64,000 nucleotides of DNA. Origin: Pseudomonadota bacterium. Its GTDB lineage: Bacteria > Pseudomonadota > Gammaproteobacteria > Burkholderiales > Gallionellaceae. Numbering within the stretch: the first letter of the stretch is position 1; each line of letters starts with the position of its first letter. The translations under genes were made by a program, and so were the position numbers. Below, in pieces: positions 42,571-51,971 of this stretch. The stretch spans positions 1 to 64,000 of the forward strand of contig JAJXVB010000012.1 in NCBI GenBank assembly GCA_021782365.1, in the 5' to 3' direction. Under the pieces are notes generated by a model. The model ran no database searches and had not been told where the DNA came from. It worked only from the letters and a program-made list of their open reading frames with translations.

Positions 42571-42590
42571 ATTCCCGAGAAAGCGGGAAC
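42571..42590. repeat. dRS3-like inverted repeat between cysD and cysN
   Basis: ATTCCCGAGAAAGCGGGAAC contains TTCCCG-AGAAAG-CGGGAA, a stem with a six-base loop. It is like the neisserial dRS3/Correia-associated repeat ATTCCC-N8-GGGAAT. In mRNA it would be a hairpin that could tune cysN expression. Confidence 0.55.
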
Positions 42591-42615
42591 GATGAAACAA
42601 ATTCGAGGATTGAAA

Positions 42616-43869
42616 ATGAGCACCAATACACAACTACTCCGCTTCATCACCGCAGGCTCGGTGGACGATGGCAAGAGCACACTGATCGGCCGCCTGTTGT
42701 ATGACTCAAAATCCATCTTTGAGGATCAGTATTCGGCAATTTCGAAATCCAGCGAGAAACGCGGGCAGAGTTCGGTCGACCTGTCCCTGCTCACCGATGG
42801 TCTGCAGGCTGAACGCGAGCAGGGAATCACCATCGACGTGGCTTACCGCTATTTTGCGACGCCGAAAAGAAAATTCATCATCGGCGATACTCCTGGTCAC
42901 GAGCAATACACGCGCAACATGGTGACTGCCGCCAGCACCGCAAATCTTGCCATCATCCTGGTGGATGCCCGCAGGGGAGTGCTGACCCAGACCAGACGTC
43001 ATTCGTACCTTGCCAGCCTGCTCGGCGTACCGCACGTGGTGCTCGCGGTGAACAAGATGGACATGGTGGATTATTCAAAGCAGCGTTTTGAAGAGATCAT
43101 CGGCGAGTATAAGCGCTTTGCGGCGCAATTGGATCTGCCCGACGTGCATTGCGTTCCTCTTTCCGCGCTCAACGGCGACAATGTGGTGGAAAAAAGCGAT
43201 GCAATGGATTGGTACATCGGTCCGACGCTGCTGGAACTGCTGGAATCCATAGAGGTCGATCGCGATGTGAACACCGCGGATTTCCGCTTCCCGGTTCAGT
43301 GGGTGTGCCGGCCGCAGACAGATGAATACCATGACTTCAGGGGCTTCGCTGGCCGTATTGAAGCGGGCGAGGTGTCGGTGGGCGACAAGGTTACTGTCCT
43401 GCCTTCCGGCCGCACCAGCAGAGTCAAGCAGATCTACACCTATGACGGTGGCCTTCAGACCGCCTTTGCGCCGCAGTCGGTGATGCTCACATTGGAAGAT
43501 GAAATCGATATTTCACGCGGTGACATGTTCATAAAGGCGAACGCTCATCTGCCAAAAGTGCAGAAGGAATTCGAGGCCAACCTGTGCTGGCTCTCTGAAA
43601 CGCCGCTGGACATGAACCGAAAATACCTGGTCAAGCACACCGCGTGCATGGTGAAGAGTCTTTTCGCGCGCCTCGATTACGGCGTGGACGTGAACACGCT
43701 GGAGAAGCATGCTGCAGACAAATTGAACATGAATGACATCGCCCGTGTTGGCATCCGGGTGCAGCAGCCGCTGGTGTTTGACAGTTACGACAATGATCGG
43801 GCGACAGGCAGTTTTATTGTGATCGATGAAGCATCCAATAACACCGTGGCGGCGGGGATGATCATTTGA
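42616..43869 (+). CDS. cysN: Sulfate adenylyltransferase subunit 1 (GTPase)
   Basis: 417 residues from the ATG at 42616 (CGAGGATTGAAA before it). G-domain motifs: GSVDDGKSTLIGRLLYDSK (P-loop), DTPGHEQYTRNM (G3) and NKMDMVD (G4), followed by EF-Tu-like domains 2 and 3. The GTPase drives APS synthesis by CysD. There is no C-terminal CysC kinase fusion. It agrees with an APS-reductase pathway. Confidence 0.95.
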   Translation: MSTNTQLLRFITAGSVDDGKSTLIGRLLYDSKSIFEDQYSAISKSSEKRGQSSVDLSLLTDGLQAEREQGITIDVAYRYFATPKRKFIIGDTPGHEQYTRNMVTAASTANLAIILVDARRGVLTQTRRHSYLASLLGVPHVVLAVNKMDMVDYSKQRFEEIIGEYKRFAAQLDLPDVHCVPLSALNGDNVVEKSDAMDWYIGPTLLELLESIEVDRDVNTADFRFPVQWVCRPQTDEYHDFRGFAGRIEAGEVSVGDKVTVLPSGRTSRVKQIYTYDGGLQTAFAPQSVMLTLEDEIDISRGDMFIKANAHLPKVQKEFEANLCWLSETPLDMNRKYLVKHTACMVKSLFARLDYGVDVNTLEKHAADKLNMNDIARVGIRVQQPLVFDSYDNDRATGSFIVIDEASNNTVAAGMII

Positions 43870-43908
43870 TTGAGCCTGGTTGCGAAAAATGATCTTGAAT
43901 GGAGTTGA

Positions 43909-44160
<252 letters not shown>

Positions 44161-44275
44161 CGCCATATCCGTTGATGGTCGATGCGCTGGTCGCTCAAAA
44201 ACCGGATGCCGCTGTTCAAACGGAGCCGGCGCCATCCTTTTGAAAAATAACCAATCATAACCATCGGTTATTACG

Positions 44276-44305
44276 TTGACATACCAAAGCGATATGTGGG
44301 AATAT
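44276..44305 (+). promoter_or_regulatory. Predicted promoter with consensus -35
   Basis: TTGACA at 44276-44281 and GAATAT at 44300-44305, 18 bp apart. The palindrome CTTGAATTCAAG (44314-44325) follows at about the transcription start and may be an operator. The transcript would have a leader of about 170 nt before the ORF at 44485. Confidence 0.4.
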
Positions 44306-44340
44306 AAAACAGACTTGAATTCAAGCGGCCATCGAAATCG

Positions 44341-44397
44341 GGAATGCCCGGTTTGACCGGTGAAATGCCGGGAGATTAGGCATCGGTCAATCATTCC
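44341..44397 (+). other. Candidate structured leader RNA
   Basis: Nested stems: GGAATG (44341-44346) with CATTCC (44392-44397), and TTGACCGGTG (44353-44362) with CATCGGTCAA (44381-44390, one G-U pair). An alternative pairing CCCGG (44347-44351) with CCGGG (44368-44372) would compete. I recognise no known riboswitch. It lies between the predicted promoter and the small ORF at 44485. Confidence 0.4.
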
Positions 44398-44484
44398 GGG
44401 CCGGACGATGGAATGGACGCCAGGCCGGCAGCGCGACATCTGCTGGCTATGTCTTGCAGTTTCCTTTTGGGATGGGGAGTCATC

Positions 44485-44667
44485 ATGATGAGCAGCCTGC
44501 AAACGAAATATACAACCTGTGCGATCGCCGCATCATTGCTGTTTCTGATGTGTCCGGACGAGCGCAGCAGCGAACAGATCAAGAACGATGCGATCGCCGA
44601 AGAGATGTCACTGCACCCTGAGTACAATCCGGACGATTCGCACTATTACTTCGATTCCCAGATGTAA
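44485..44667 (+). CDS. Small hypothetical protein with N-terminal hydrophobic segment
   Basis: 60 residues from ATG 44485 (ATG 44488 also possible) with GGGGAG at good spacing. The segment YTTCAIAASLLFLMC is hydrophobic, then the sequence is acidic and hydrophilic (DERSSEQIKNDAIAEEMSL). It could be a small exported or membrane protein. No family is recognised. The promoter and folded leader upstream argue for it being real. Confidence 0.4.
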   Translation: MMSSLQTKYTTCAIAASLLFLMCPDERSSEQIKNDAIAEEMSLHPEYNPDDSHYYFDSQM

Positions 44668-44738
44668 ACTGGCCATCGTCTGCAACACGATGTCCTGCGG
44701 CACCTGTTGATTCGGTGCTCAAACAATATGCCTTGTGC

Positions 44739-45656
44739 TTAGCCGGCCTTCGCCAGCGAAGTGAGTTCGGCGGCTTCGGTCATCAGGAATTGTTTGAACG
44801 CCTGCGCGGCGAGCGAGAGGCGTTTGTTCTTGCGGTGAACGATGTACCAGTCCCGGACGATTGGAAACCCTTCCACGTCGAGCACATGCAGGCGCGCGGT
44901 TTCAAGCTTCAGTTCGATAGCGTGCCGCGAGATGATCCCCAGCCCGATCCCTGCCTGTACGCATTGCTTGATCGCCTCGTTGGAATCCATCTCCATGCTG
45001 CGCGGCATGGGCAGATCGTGCTGGTCGAAATAGCGCTCTATCACTCGGCGGGTGCCGGAGCCCTGTTCGCGCAGAACGAAGGTCTCGCGGGCCAGCTCCG
45101 CCGGGCTTATGCGATTGCGGGTGGCCAGCGGGTGTGTGGGCGAGGCGATGATGACCAGCGGATTATCCATGAAGGGATGTGCGTCCATCTCGCTGTTTCC
45201 CGTCGGCAAGCCCATGATGGCGAAATTAGCCAGATTGTCGGTGAGCTGCAGCAACACCGAATCGCGGTTTGCGACATGCAGGCTGACCTGAATCCCCGGA
45301 TGAGTCTGAATGAATTTTGCCAAGAGCTGCGCCATGAAATAGTTGGCGGTGCTGACCACGGCGATGCTTAGTTGTCCGCGTTCCAGCCCCTTCATCTCAT
45401 CCAGCGCTGCTTCCAGATCCCTGACCTGCTGCAGGATGGTCCTGCTGTAGTGCAACATTTCTCGCCCGGCCTCGGTGAGGAATAATTTCTTGCTGGCGGA
45501 CTCGAACAGGGTGAGTCCGCAAGTCTCCTCCACCTGCTTGATCTGCATGGATATGGCAGGTTGCGACAGGTAAAGCTCGGCGGCAGCCCGCGAATGGCTG
45601 AGATGGCGGGCGACACTTTCGAAGACCTGGATTTGCCTTAGGGTGATTGGAAGCAT
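44739..45656 (-). CDS. cbbR: LysR-type regulator CbbR
   Basis: 305 residues. HTH at 1-62 (LRQIQVFESVARHLSHSRAA, LYLSQPAISMQIKQVE) and an effector domain with LREQGSGTRRVIERYF, typical of CbbR. It is divergent from cbbM and should activate it in response to Calvin-cycle metabolites. Operator-like repeats lie between the genes. Confidence 0.9.
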   Translation of the reverse strand: MLPITLRQIQVFESVARHLSHSRAAAELYLSQPAISMQIKQVEETCGLTLFESASKKLFLTEAGREMLHYSRTILQQVRDLEAALDEMKGLERGQLSIAVVSTANYFMAQLLAKFIQTHPGIQVSLHVANRDSVLLQLTDNLANFAIMGLPTGNSEMDAHPFMDNPLVIIASPTHPLATRNRISPAELARETFVLREQGSGTRRVIERYFDQHDLPMPRSMEMDSNEAIKQCVQAGIGLGIISRHAIELKLETARLHVLDVEGFPIVRDWYIVHRKNKRLSLAAQAFKQFLMTEAAELTSLAKAG

Positions 45657-45672
45657 GATCGCATTCTACATC

Positions 45673-45698
45673 ATAAGCATGTCTTATATTCCGAATAA
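45673..45698. promoter_or_regulatory. CbbR binding region
   Basis: Two overlapping T-N11-A type dyads: ATAAG-CATGT-CTTAT (45673-45687) and TTAT-ATTCCGA-ATAA (45684-45698). The cbbM promoter probably uses TATAGT at 45733-45738 with a poor -35, as expected for an activated gene. GAGGAG precedes the cbbM start. Confidence 0.6.
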
Positions 45699-45776
45699 AA
45701 ATATTTGAATTTTGTTTATATTGATGCGGCGCTATAGTTCTTCTCATCGAAATCAATTAACTGTGAGGAGAAGCAA

Positions 45777-47156
45777 GTGGATCAGTCGAATCGTTACGCC
45801 AACCTTGACCTGAAGGAAGAGGATCTGATCAAGGGTGGCAAGCACATCCTGGTGGCATACAAAATGAAACCCAAGGCCGGTCACGGCTATCTGGAGGCTG
45901 CGGCGCACTTCGCGGCCGAGTCTTCAACGGGAACCAACGTCGAAGTGTCCACCACGGATGAATTCACCAAGGGTGTGGACGCACTGGTCTACTACATCGA
46001 CGAAGCGACCGAGGACATGCGCATCGCTTACCCTCTGGATCTGTTCGACCGCAACATCACAGACGGCCGCATGATGATGGTGTCCTTCCTGACCCTTGCC
46101 ATCGGCAACAATCAGGGCATGGGCGATATCGAACATGCCAAGATGATCGACTTCCATGTGCCTGAGCGCGCCATCCAGCTGTTCGACGGCCCTGCTACCG
46201 ACATCTCCAACCTGTGGCGCATCCTGGGCCGCCCGGTCGTGAATGGCGGCTATATTGCGGGCACCATCATCAAGCCCAAGCTTGGGTTGCGTCCCGAGCC
46301 TTTCGCCCATGCAGCTTACCAGTTCTGGCTGGGCGGCGACTTCATCAAGAACGACGAGCCGCAGGGCAATCAGGTTTTCTGTCCGCTGAAGAAGGTTTTG
46401 CCCCTGGTGTACGATGCCATGAAGCGCGCTCAGGATGAAACCGGTCAGGCAAAGTTGTTCTCCATGAACATCACCGCGGACGACCACTACGAAATGCTGG
46501 CCCGCGCCGACTTCGCGCTGGAGACCTTCGGTCCGGATGCAGACAAGCTGGCATTCCTGGTGGATGGCTATGTGGGTGGCCCAGGCATGGTGACCACTGC
46601 CCGCCGTCAGTATCCTGGCCAGTACCTGCACTACCACCGCGCAGGCCACGGTGCCGTGACCAGCCCCAGCGCCAAGCGCGGCTACACCGCCTTCGTGCTT
46701 GCCAAGATGAGCCGTCTGCAGGGTGCGTCCGGTATTCACGTCGGCACCATGGGCTACGGCAAGATGGAAGGCGAGGGCGACGACAAGAACATCGCCTACA
46801 TGATCGAACGCGACGAGTGCCAGGGTCCGGTTTATTTCCAGAAGTGGTACGGCATGAAGCCCACCACCCCGATCATCTCCGGCGGCATGAACGCGCTGCG
46901 TCTGCCCGGCTTCTTCCAGAACCTGGGTCACGGCAACGTGATCAACACCGCAGGCGGCGGCTCCTACGGCCACATCGACAGCCCGGCTGCCGGCGCGATC
47001 TCGCTGCGTCAGTCCTACGAGTGCTGGAAGGCCGGTGCCGACCCGATCGAGTTCGCCAAGGAGCACAAGGAATTCGCCCGTGCGTTTGAATCCTTCCCGA
47101 AGGATGCCGACAAGCTGTTCCCAGGCTGGCGCGAAAAGCTGGGCGTGCACAAATAA
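45777..47156 (+). CDS. cbbM: Ribulose-1,5-bisphosphate carboxylase/oxygenase, form II
   Basis: 459 residues from GTG with GAGGAGAAG upstream; the length is standard for form II. Active-site blocks: [15 protein letters not shown] (catalytic Lys166 region), [14 protein letters not shown] (carbamylated Lys with Asp-Glu metal ligands) and loop 6 [13 protein letters not shown]. It fixes CO2 onto ribulose bisphosphate and works alone as a homo-oligomer without small subunit. Form II has poor CO2/O2 specificity, suiting low-oxygen, high-CO2 niches. A terminator follows before cbbQ. Confidence 0.97.
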   Translation: MDQSNRYANLDLKEEDLIKGGKHILVAYKMKPKAGHGYLEAAAHFAAESSTGTNVEVSTTDEFTKGVDALVYYIDEATEDMRIAYPLDLFDRNITDGRMMMVSFLTLAIGNNQGMGDIEHAKMIDFHVPERAIQLFDGPATDISNLWRILGRPVVNGGYIAGTIIKPKLGLRPEPFAHAAYQFWLGGDFIKNDEPQGNQVFCPLKKVLPLVYDAMKRAQDETGQAKLFSMNITADDHYEMLARADFALETFGPDADKLAFLVDGYVGGPGMVTTARRQYPGQYLHYHRAGHGAVTSPSAKRGYTAFVLAKMSRLQGASGIHVGTMGYGKMEGEGDDKNIAYMIERDECQGPVYFQKWYGMKPTTPIISGGMNALRLPGFFQNLGHGNVINTAGGGSYGHIDSPAAGAISLRQSYECWKAGADPIEFAKEHKEFARAFESFPKDADKLFPGWREKLGVHK

Positions 47157-47181
47157 TCTGGTGACAAGTTGATGCAGAAAG

Positions 47182-47209
47182 CGCCCCCACTCGATGGGGG
47201 CGTTGTTTT
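47182..47209 (+). terminator. Terminator/attenuator between cbbM and cbbQ
   Basis: CGCCCCCA-CTCGA-TGGGGGCG followed by TTGTTTT. It would let cbbM be made in excess of the activase genes. Confidence 0.75.
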
Positions 47210-47266
47210 CCAGCGGTAAAAGCGCCTGACGTATGGCAGATGGGCGTCGGCTGACAAGGAGAAAGA

Positions 47267-48070
47267 ATGGACAACAAGGAACAATATCGGGTGCGCAGGG
47301 AGCCTTTCTATCAGGCGCATGGCAACGAGATTGCGCTGTATGAGGCTGCCTATGCCGCCCGTCTGCCGGTGATGGTCAAGGGGCCGACCGGTTGCGGCAA
47401 GTCGCGCTTCATCGAATACATGGCATGGAAACTTGGCAAGCCGCTGATCACCGTCGCCTGCAACGAAGACATGACTGCTTCCGACCTGGTCGGGCGTTAT
47501 CTGCTGGATGCCAGTGGCACCAGATGGCTGGACGGCCCGCTGACTACCGCAGCGCGTATCGGTGCGATCTGCTATCTGGATGAAGTGGTCGAGGCGCGTC
47601 AGGACACCACTGTGGTGATACACCCGCTGACCGATCACCGCCGCACGCTGCCATTGGACAAGAAGGGCGAACTGGTCGAGGCGCATCCGGACTTTCAGCT
47701 GGTGATCTCCTACAATCCCGGCTACCAGAGCCTGATGAAGGACCTGAAGCAGTCCACCAAGCAGCGCTTCACCGCTTTCGAGTTCGACTACCCCGCAGCA
47801 CAGCTTGAAGCTGAAATTCTCAGCAAGGAGGCAGGCATAGAGTCCGGCCTGGCCGCCAACCTGGTGAAGATAGGCCAGACCGCTCGCAACCTCAAGGGTC
47901 ACGGATTGGACGAAGGCATTTCCACCCGCCTGCTGGTTTACGCCGCCACCCTGATCAAGGGAGGGGTGGACTTGCGCGATGCATGCCGCATGGCGCTGGT
48001 GCGCCCGATCACCGATGATGCCGACATCCGCGATACGCTGGATCACGCTATCGATGCCACTTTTGCCTGA
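47267..48070 (+). CDS. cbbQ: RuBisCO activase AAA+ subunit CbbQ
   Basis: 267 residues, MoxR-class AAA+ ATPase. Walker A is GPTGCGKS (39-46), Walker B is GAICYLDEV, and the C-terminal lid includes GISTRLLVYAATLI. With CbbO it forms the ATP-driven remodeller that frees inhibited RuBisCO. AAGGAG precedes the ATG. It follows the cbbM terminator and is 27 bp before cbbO. Confidence 0.95.
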   Translation: MDNKEQYRVRREPFYQAHGNEIALYEAAYAARLPVMVKGPTGCGKSRFIEYMAWKLGKPLITVACNEDMTASDLVGRYLLDASGTRWLDGPLTTAARIGAICYLDEVVEARQDTTVVIHPLTDHRRTLPLDKKGELVEAHPDFQLVISYNPGYQSLMKDLKQSTKQRFTAFEFDYPAAQLEAEILSKEAGIESGLAANLVKIGQTARNLKGHGLDEGISTRLLVYAATLIKGGVDLRDACRMALVRPITDDADIRDTLDHAIDATFA

Positions 48071-48096
48071 GTAACGGGAATCGTCGAGGACCGGCT

Positions 48097-50358
48097 TTGA
48101 GCGAATCCATCGTAGAGATCAATCCCGCGATGCAGCCTTACTGGGAGCGCCTGAACGTGGCGTTCCCGGCGGTGCGTGCCGTGTTTGAAGGGTGCATGGC
48201 CGAGGCGCTTTCTTTGCTCTCCGGGGAAGGGGTGCTTTCCTATCTCGACAACGCCCGTTTTCTGGGAAAGATGGGGCGCGGCCCCGAGCCGGTTCTGATC
48301 TACCTTGAAGAGGCGCCCACCGTTGCTCGCAACGCAGGGGAGGCGGTGTTGCCGATGATGAAGGAGTTCGCTCACCTGTTGTCGCGCTCCATCAACTCGG
48401 GCGCCATCGTGCCCTTTCTGCAGACCATGGCGGCAGTCTCGCGCCGTTTGCATTCCATGGAGCAGATCGAAGGCTATCTGAAGCTGTCGCAGAGGCTGAT
48501 GGACGAGACCACAGGGTCGGTCCACGGGCATCACAAGACTTTCGCCAGCCCCGGCCTGCCGGAGTTCTTCAGGCAGGCCCCTAAACTGCTTGAGCTGCTC
48601 TCGATGGAGGGTATCAGCAATTGGGTCGACTACGGCATTCGTTACTACAATGACCACCCCGAACGCCAGGTTGAGTATTTCAGTCTTTCCTCGGCCGATG
48701 CCAGGGCGGTGCTGCAGCGGGAGCGTCACGGCACGCTGCTTGTGGACAACGAGCGCAAGCTCGATCTCTATCTTAAGGCGCTGTGGCAGGATGCCGACAG
48801 GTTTGTGCCCTATTCTCTGGTGTTCGACCAGCAGCGCAGGCCCATGCCGTATTTCAATTCGGACGGCATCCGCCTGCCGGATGTCTATGACGACACTCAG
48901 ACGGTGTCCGGCATCGACCGCTATCGCGCAGCGCTGGCGCACATGGCGGCGCACCGGCGCTGGAGCCAGCCCATCGTGGCTGACAACATGAGCCCGCTGC
49001 AGCGCATGGCTGTGGAATTTTTCGAGGACTCCCGAGTCGAGCACCTGGCGATGCAAACCTATCCCGGCCTTCGTCATCTGTTCCAGGCATTGCACCCGGT
49101 CCCGGTTGAGGATGCATGCGACCCCGAGCGGCAATCCACGGCTCGGCATCGTCTGGCGATGGTGTCGCGCTCCTTGCTTGATCCATCCAAACGCTACCGC
49201 AATCCGGATGTTTGCGCTGCCGTGGACCGCTTCCTCGCCCTGATGGCGGAGGGACCTTCATCCACCCGCGAGATGGCTGCTCTTGCGATGTCCTTCATCG
49301 CGCGTACCCGCCTCCCGAGCGATCAATTCGCCGACGTCTTCTTCGAGAATACCGAAGTTGACTACCGCGATGACAACCGGCATCTGTGGATCCTCATCGA
49401 AGAGGGAGACGAGGAAGACGCCTTTGATCAGCCTGAAGAAGCCAAGGCCAGGGTGCAGGAAGGTCTGCCGCCGCGCCACTATCCTGAATGGGACTATCAG
49501 GCGCAGAGCTACCGTCCCGACTGGGTCAGCCTGTATGAGGGGCTGCATCCTTCCGGCAACTCCTCTGACATCGACCGCTTGCTCGACAAGCATGCCGTGT
49601 TGGCCAAACGCTTAAAGCGCATCCTTGACCTTTTGAAGCCCCAGGACAAGGTACGCATCCGCTATCAGGAAGAGGGCTCGGAACTGGATCTCGACGTGGC
49701 GCTGCGCTCGCTCATCGATTACAAGAGCGGTTCAGCGCCTGATCCGCGCATCAACATGAGCCACCGCAACGACGGGCGCAGCATCGCGGTGCTTCTGCTG
49801 CTCGATCTCTCGCAATCGCTCAATGAGCCAGTGGCTGGAACCGGGCAGACTATTTTGCAGCTGAGTCAGGAAGCGGTGTCAATGCTGGGCTGGGCCGTGG
49901 AAAAACTGGGCGACCCATTCGCCATCGCAGGCTTCCATTCCAATACCCGCCACGACGTGCGTTACCTGCACATCAAGGGCTTTAGCGAGCATTGGGACGA
50001 CGGGGTGAAAGCGCGACTGGCGGCAATGGAGGCGAGCTATTCCACCCGTATGGGTGCTGCGCTTCGCCACGCCGCCCACTATCTGGAGAGGCAGCAGGCT
50101 GACAAGAAGCTGATGCTCGTCCTGACAGATGGCCAGCCAGCCGACGTGGACGTGCGCGATGACGAGCTGCTGATTGCCGATGCGCGTCAGGCGGTGAAGG
50201 AACTCGATCAAAAGGGTATATACAGCTATTGCATTAACCTCGATCCCAAGGCGGACGACTACGTGACCGATATATTCGGCAAACAATACGCCGTCATCGA
50301 CAACATCGCCCGTCTCCCTGAGCAATTGCCGAAACTGTTCATTGCGCTGACCAAGTAG
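48097..50358 (+). CDS. cbbO: RuBisCO activase adaptor CbbO (von Willebrand A domain)
   Basis: 753 residues from a TTG start. The N-terminal part is helical. The C-terminal vWA domain starts at about residue 560, with MIDAS residues in LLLLDLSQSLNE (about 566-577) and a second metal residue region in VLTDGQPADVD. It tethers the CbbQ hexamer to RuBisCO. The pairing with CbbQ after a form II gene matches the Q2O2 type of obligate autotrophs. Confidence 0.92.
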   Translation: MSESIVEINPAMQPYWERLNVAFPAVRAVFEGCMAEALSLLSGEGVLSYLDNARFLGKMGRGPEPVLIYLEEAPTVARNAGEAVLPMMKEFAHLLSRSINSGAIVPFLQTMAAVSRRLHSMEQIEGYLKLSQRLMDETTGSVHGHHKTFASPGLPEFFRQAPKLLELLSMEGISNWVDYGIRYYNDHPERQVEYFSLSSADARAVLQRERHGTLLVDNERKLDLYLKALWQDADRFVPYSLVFDQQRRPMPYFNSDGIRLPDVYDDTQTVSGIDRYRAALAHMAAHRRWSQPIVADNMSPLQRMAVEFFEDSRVEHLAMQTYPGLRHLFQALHPVPVEDACDPERQSTARHRLAMVSRSLLDPSKRYRNPDVCAAVDRFLALMAEGPSSTREMAALAMSFIARTRLPSDQFADVFFENTEVDYRDDNRHLWILIEEGDEEDAFDQPEEAKARVQEGLPPRHYPEWDYQAQSYRPDWVSLYEGLHPSGNSSDIDRLLDKHAVLAKRLKRILDLLKPQDKVRIRYQEEGSELDLDVALRSLIDYKSGSAPDPRINMSHRNDGRSIAVLLLLDLSQSLNEPVAGTGQTILQLSQEAVSMLGWAVEKLGDPFAIAGFHSNTRHDVRYLHIKGFSEHWDDGVKARLAAMEASYSTRMGAALRHAAHYLERQQADKKLMLVLTDGQPADVDVRDDELLIADARQAVKELDQKGIYSYCINLDPKADDYVTDIFGKQYAVIDNIARLPEQLPKLFIALTK

Positions 50359-50483
50359 TGGATGGCAGAGGCAGGTTAAGAGTCGGGCGGCCCGCCGCAG
50401 TTTCTTCTGATGAAGAGGCTGGCCCTGGCTTTTGCGCGATGGTCGGTGTTATTGTGTAGTGTTCCACCAGGAAAGTAATTGTC

Positions 50484-50930
50484 ATGAGAATTTGGGTCGA
50501 CGCCGACGCATGCCCGGTAGTCATCAAGGAAATACTCTATCGCGCAGCCGCCCGCGCGCAGATTTCGCTGACATTGGTTGCCAACAAGATGTTGCGGGTG
50601 CCGCCATCCCCCTGGATCAAGGCGCTGCAAGTCCCTGGCGGCTTCGATGTCGCGGATGAGCGCATCGTGCAGGAGGTGCAGGCCGGCGATCTGGTCATCA
50701 CCGCAGATATTCCGCTTGCAGCCCAGGTCATCGCAAAGGGTGCGGCCGTCATCGATCCGAGAGGCGAGCTGCTGACCGACGCCAACATCGAGGAACGCCT
50801 CACCATGAGAAATTTCATGGATAGCCTCCGCGGCAGCGGGGTGGAGACAGGCGGACCGGCGGCTTTCTCAAACGCAGACCGGCAGGCTTTCGCAAATCAG
50901 GTCGACAGGCTATTGGCGAAGCGGCGATAG
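50484..50930 (+). CDS. yaiI: YaiI/YqxD (DUF188) family protein
   Basis: 148 residues. Starts [20 protein letters not shown], the strongly conserved start of DUF188, a PIN-like fold with conserved Asp residues; [18 protein letters not shown] carries the others. Biochemical function is unknown. It appears to be a single gene. The following 280 bp (50931-51210) include only a weak 77-codon frame that I do not accept. Confidence 0.9.
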   Translation: MRIWVDADACPVVIKEILYRAAARAQISLTLVANKMLRVPPSPWIKALQVPGGFDVADERIVQEVQAGDLVITADIPLAAQVIAKGAAVIDPRGELLTDANIEERLTMRNFMDSLRGSGVETGGPAAFSNADRQAFANQVDRLLAKRR

Positions 50931-51210
50931 GATCGGTCCATGCATTCCATTTTCATTGAGCAAAACGAGTAAACCTGTTCGCAATTTTAAAGTCCGGATA
51001 CAACTAATCCTTCATAGGAAGCCAAGGCATTCTACTCTTCGAGGGGTTGCATCTCAAGGATCTGTAGCCTTTAGATATATGATGATTATGGGAGCAATCG
51101 TTTTCCAGGAATGGGAAAAATCCATGTGGCAAAGCAGCTGCGAGTATATTCTAGTGAACGGCGACCAAAAATACCTTCCAGCTCAATAAGCGCGAGCATT
51201 TTTCTGGTAA

Positions 51211-51624
51211 TTATAGTTTCAAAATCTCAGTGAATTGACGTGCAGTGACAATCTGCGTTTTCCCATGTCGCAGCAAAGCCAGCACATCAGCCTTATCGCC
51301 CGTAATTAGATAATCCGCATTGGCTAAATTCACCATCGCAAACAAATAATCGTCGTGCGGGTCGCGGCTGACAGATAGAACCGGGGGATTTTCGATGTTG
51401 ACAGCAAGTGCGCGAATTGCATTGAGCATTCTGCCGGCCTGTGCCGGGCGAATACGGTTACGGATGGCCGGATAACGGGTGACTCGTGAGAACTCTTCGA
51501 TCTGCATAGTCCCTGTGATCAGCGTAAAGCGATCAGCCAAAAACGCTTCAAACAACTGATGGGGTGAGCCGTTCGGGGCAATCAGGGCTGCGATCAAAAC
51601 ATTCGTGTCCAGGATAACCCGCAT
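51211..51624 (-). CDS. PIN-domain toxin (COG1569 type)
   Basis: 137 residues. MRVILDTNVLIAALIAP carries the first PIN Asp, QIEEFSRV the Glu, SRDPHDDYLFAM the central Asp pair and YLITGDKADVL the last. It is a VapC-like RNase domain of the putative-toxin COG1569 branch. The expected antitoxin would be just upstream; only a 48-codon frame (51648-51794) is there. Confidence 0.85.
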   Translation of the reverse strand: MRVILDTNVLIAALIAPNGSPHQLFEAFLADRFTLITGTMQIEEFSRVTRYPAIRNRIRPAQAGRMLNAIRALAVNIENPPVLSVSRDPHDDYLFAMVNLANADYLITGDKADVLALLRHGKTQIVTARQFTEILKL

Positions 51625-51627
51625 GGT

Positions 51628-51783
51628 TGTTATCTGCGCGGCCTGATTTACCCAATCTGCGCGAATTCAAGTTCCCATCTGAATCTTGCCAATTTATTTT
51701 CTTTCCACATCAAGATCTTGAAAGCTCTCTGATCTGGGTACTCCAACTCGCGCAGGCTGGGTAATTCGCAGTGCGCATCAACA
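51628..51783. repeat. Left copy of the ~150-bp repeat bounding the defence island
   Basis: The segment is the reverse complement of 61834-61985 with roughly 90% identity and one four-base length difference (a GAAA unit missing on the right). A 36-bp piece of the same sequence recurs at 61484-61519. The inverted copies enclose 10 kb. Confidence 0.85.
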
Positions 51784-51794
51784 TCGCGTGCCAT
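51648..51794 (-). CDS. Small ORF of 48 codons upstream of the PIN toxin (possible antitoxin or remnant)
   Basis: The minus-strand frame runs from ATG 51794 to TAA 51648-51650, 23 bp before the PIN start. It reads MARDVDAHCELPSLRELEYP and ends FRWELEFAQIG. It has no ribosome site and resembles no antitoxin fold that I know. The repeat copy at 61834-61985 carries the same frame with a four-base deletion that breaks it. It may be a real small partner or a decayed gene end. Confidence 0.35.
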   Translation of the reverse strand: MARDVDAHCELPSLRELEYPDQRAFKILMWKENKLARFRWELEFAQIG

Positions 51795-51815
51795 GAATCA
51801 TGATGCTCGCGCAGC

Positions 51816-51859
51816 GACAAGCACATTAACGCGCTGTTCGATCAGGAAGCCAAGCTATT
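51816..51859 (+). repeat. Direct repeat flanking the AAA ATPase gene (left)
   Basis: GACAAGCACATTAACGCG then GATCAGGAAGCCAAGCTATT (51840-51859). A second copy at 53484-53526 shares the last 20 bases exactly and about 36 of 44 overall. The left copy lies in an open frame (INALFDQEAKLF) that looks like a gene end; the right copy is frameshifted. Confidence 0.65.
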
Positions 51860-51971
51860 CCTGCCAGACGAGCGCCAAGAATCAGCCCGAAAAACACGCT
51901 ACTATAGCAATATTTTGTATTTTGTTAATGTGTAGTTGCATTGAATTCCTGTTCCTGTTAGATTGACGGCT

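Noticed and set aside
45924-47150. 408-codon minus-strand open frame
   Set aside because: Fully antisense to cbbM, which has all RuBisCO active-site motifs; no ribosome site or family match.
47015-49149. Two long minus-strand frames opposite cbbQ and cbbO
   Set aside because: Shadows of the cbb genes; both sense proteins have clear Walker or MIDAS motifs.
50956-51189. 77-codon plus-strand frame after yaiI
   Set aside because: Starts with TTG, has no ribosome site, unusual composition and no family match. I treat the region 50931-51210 as non-coding.
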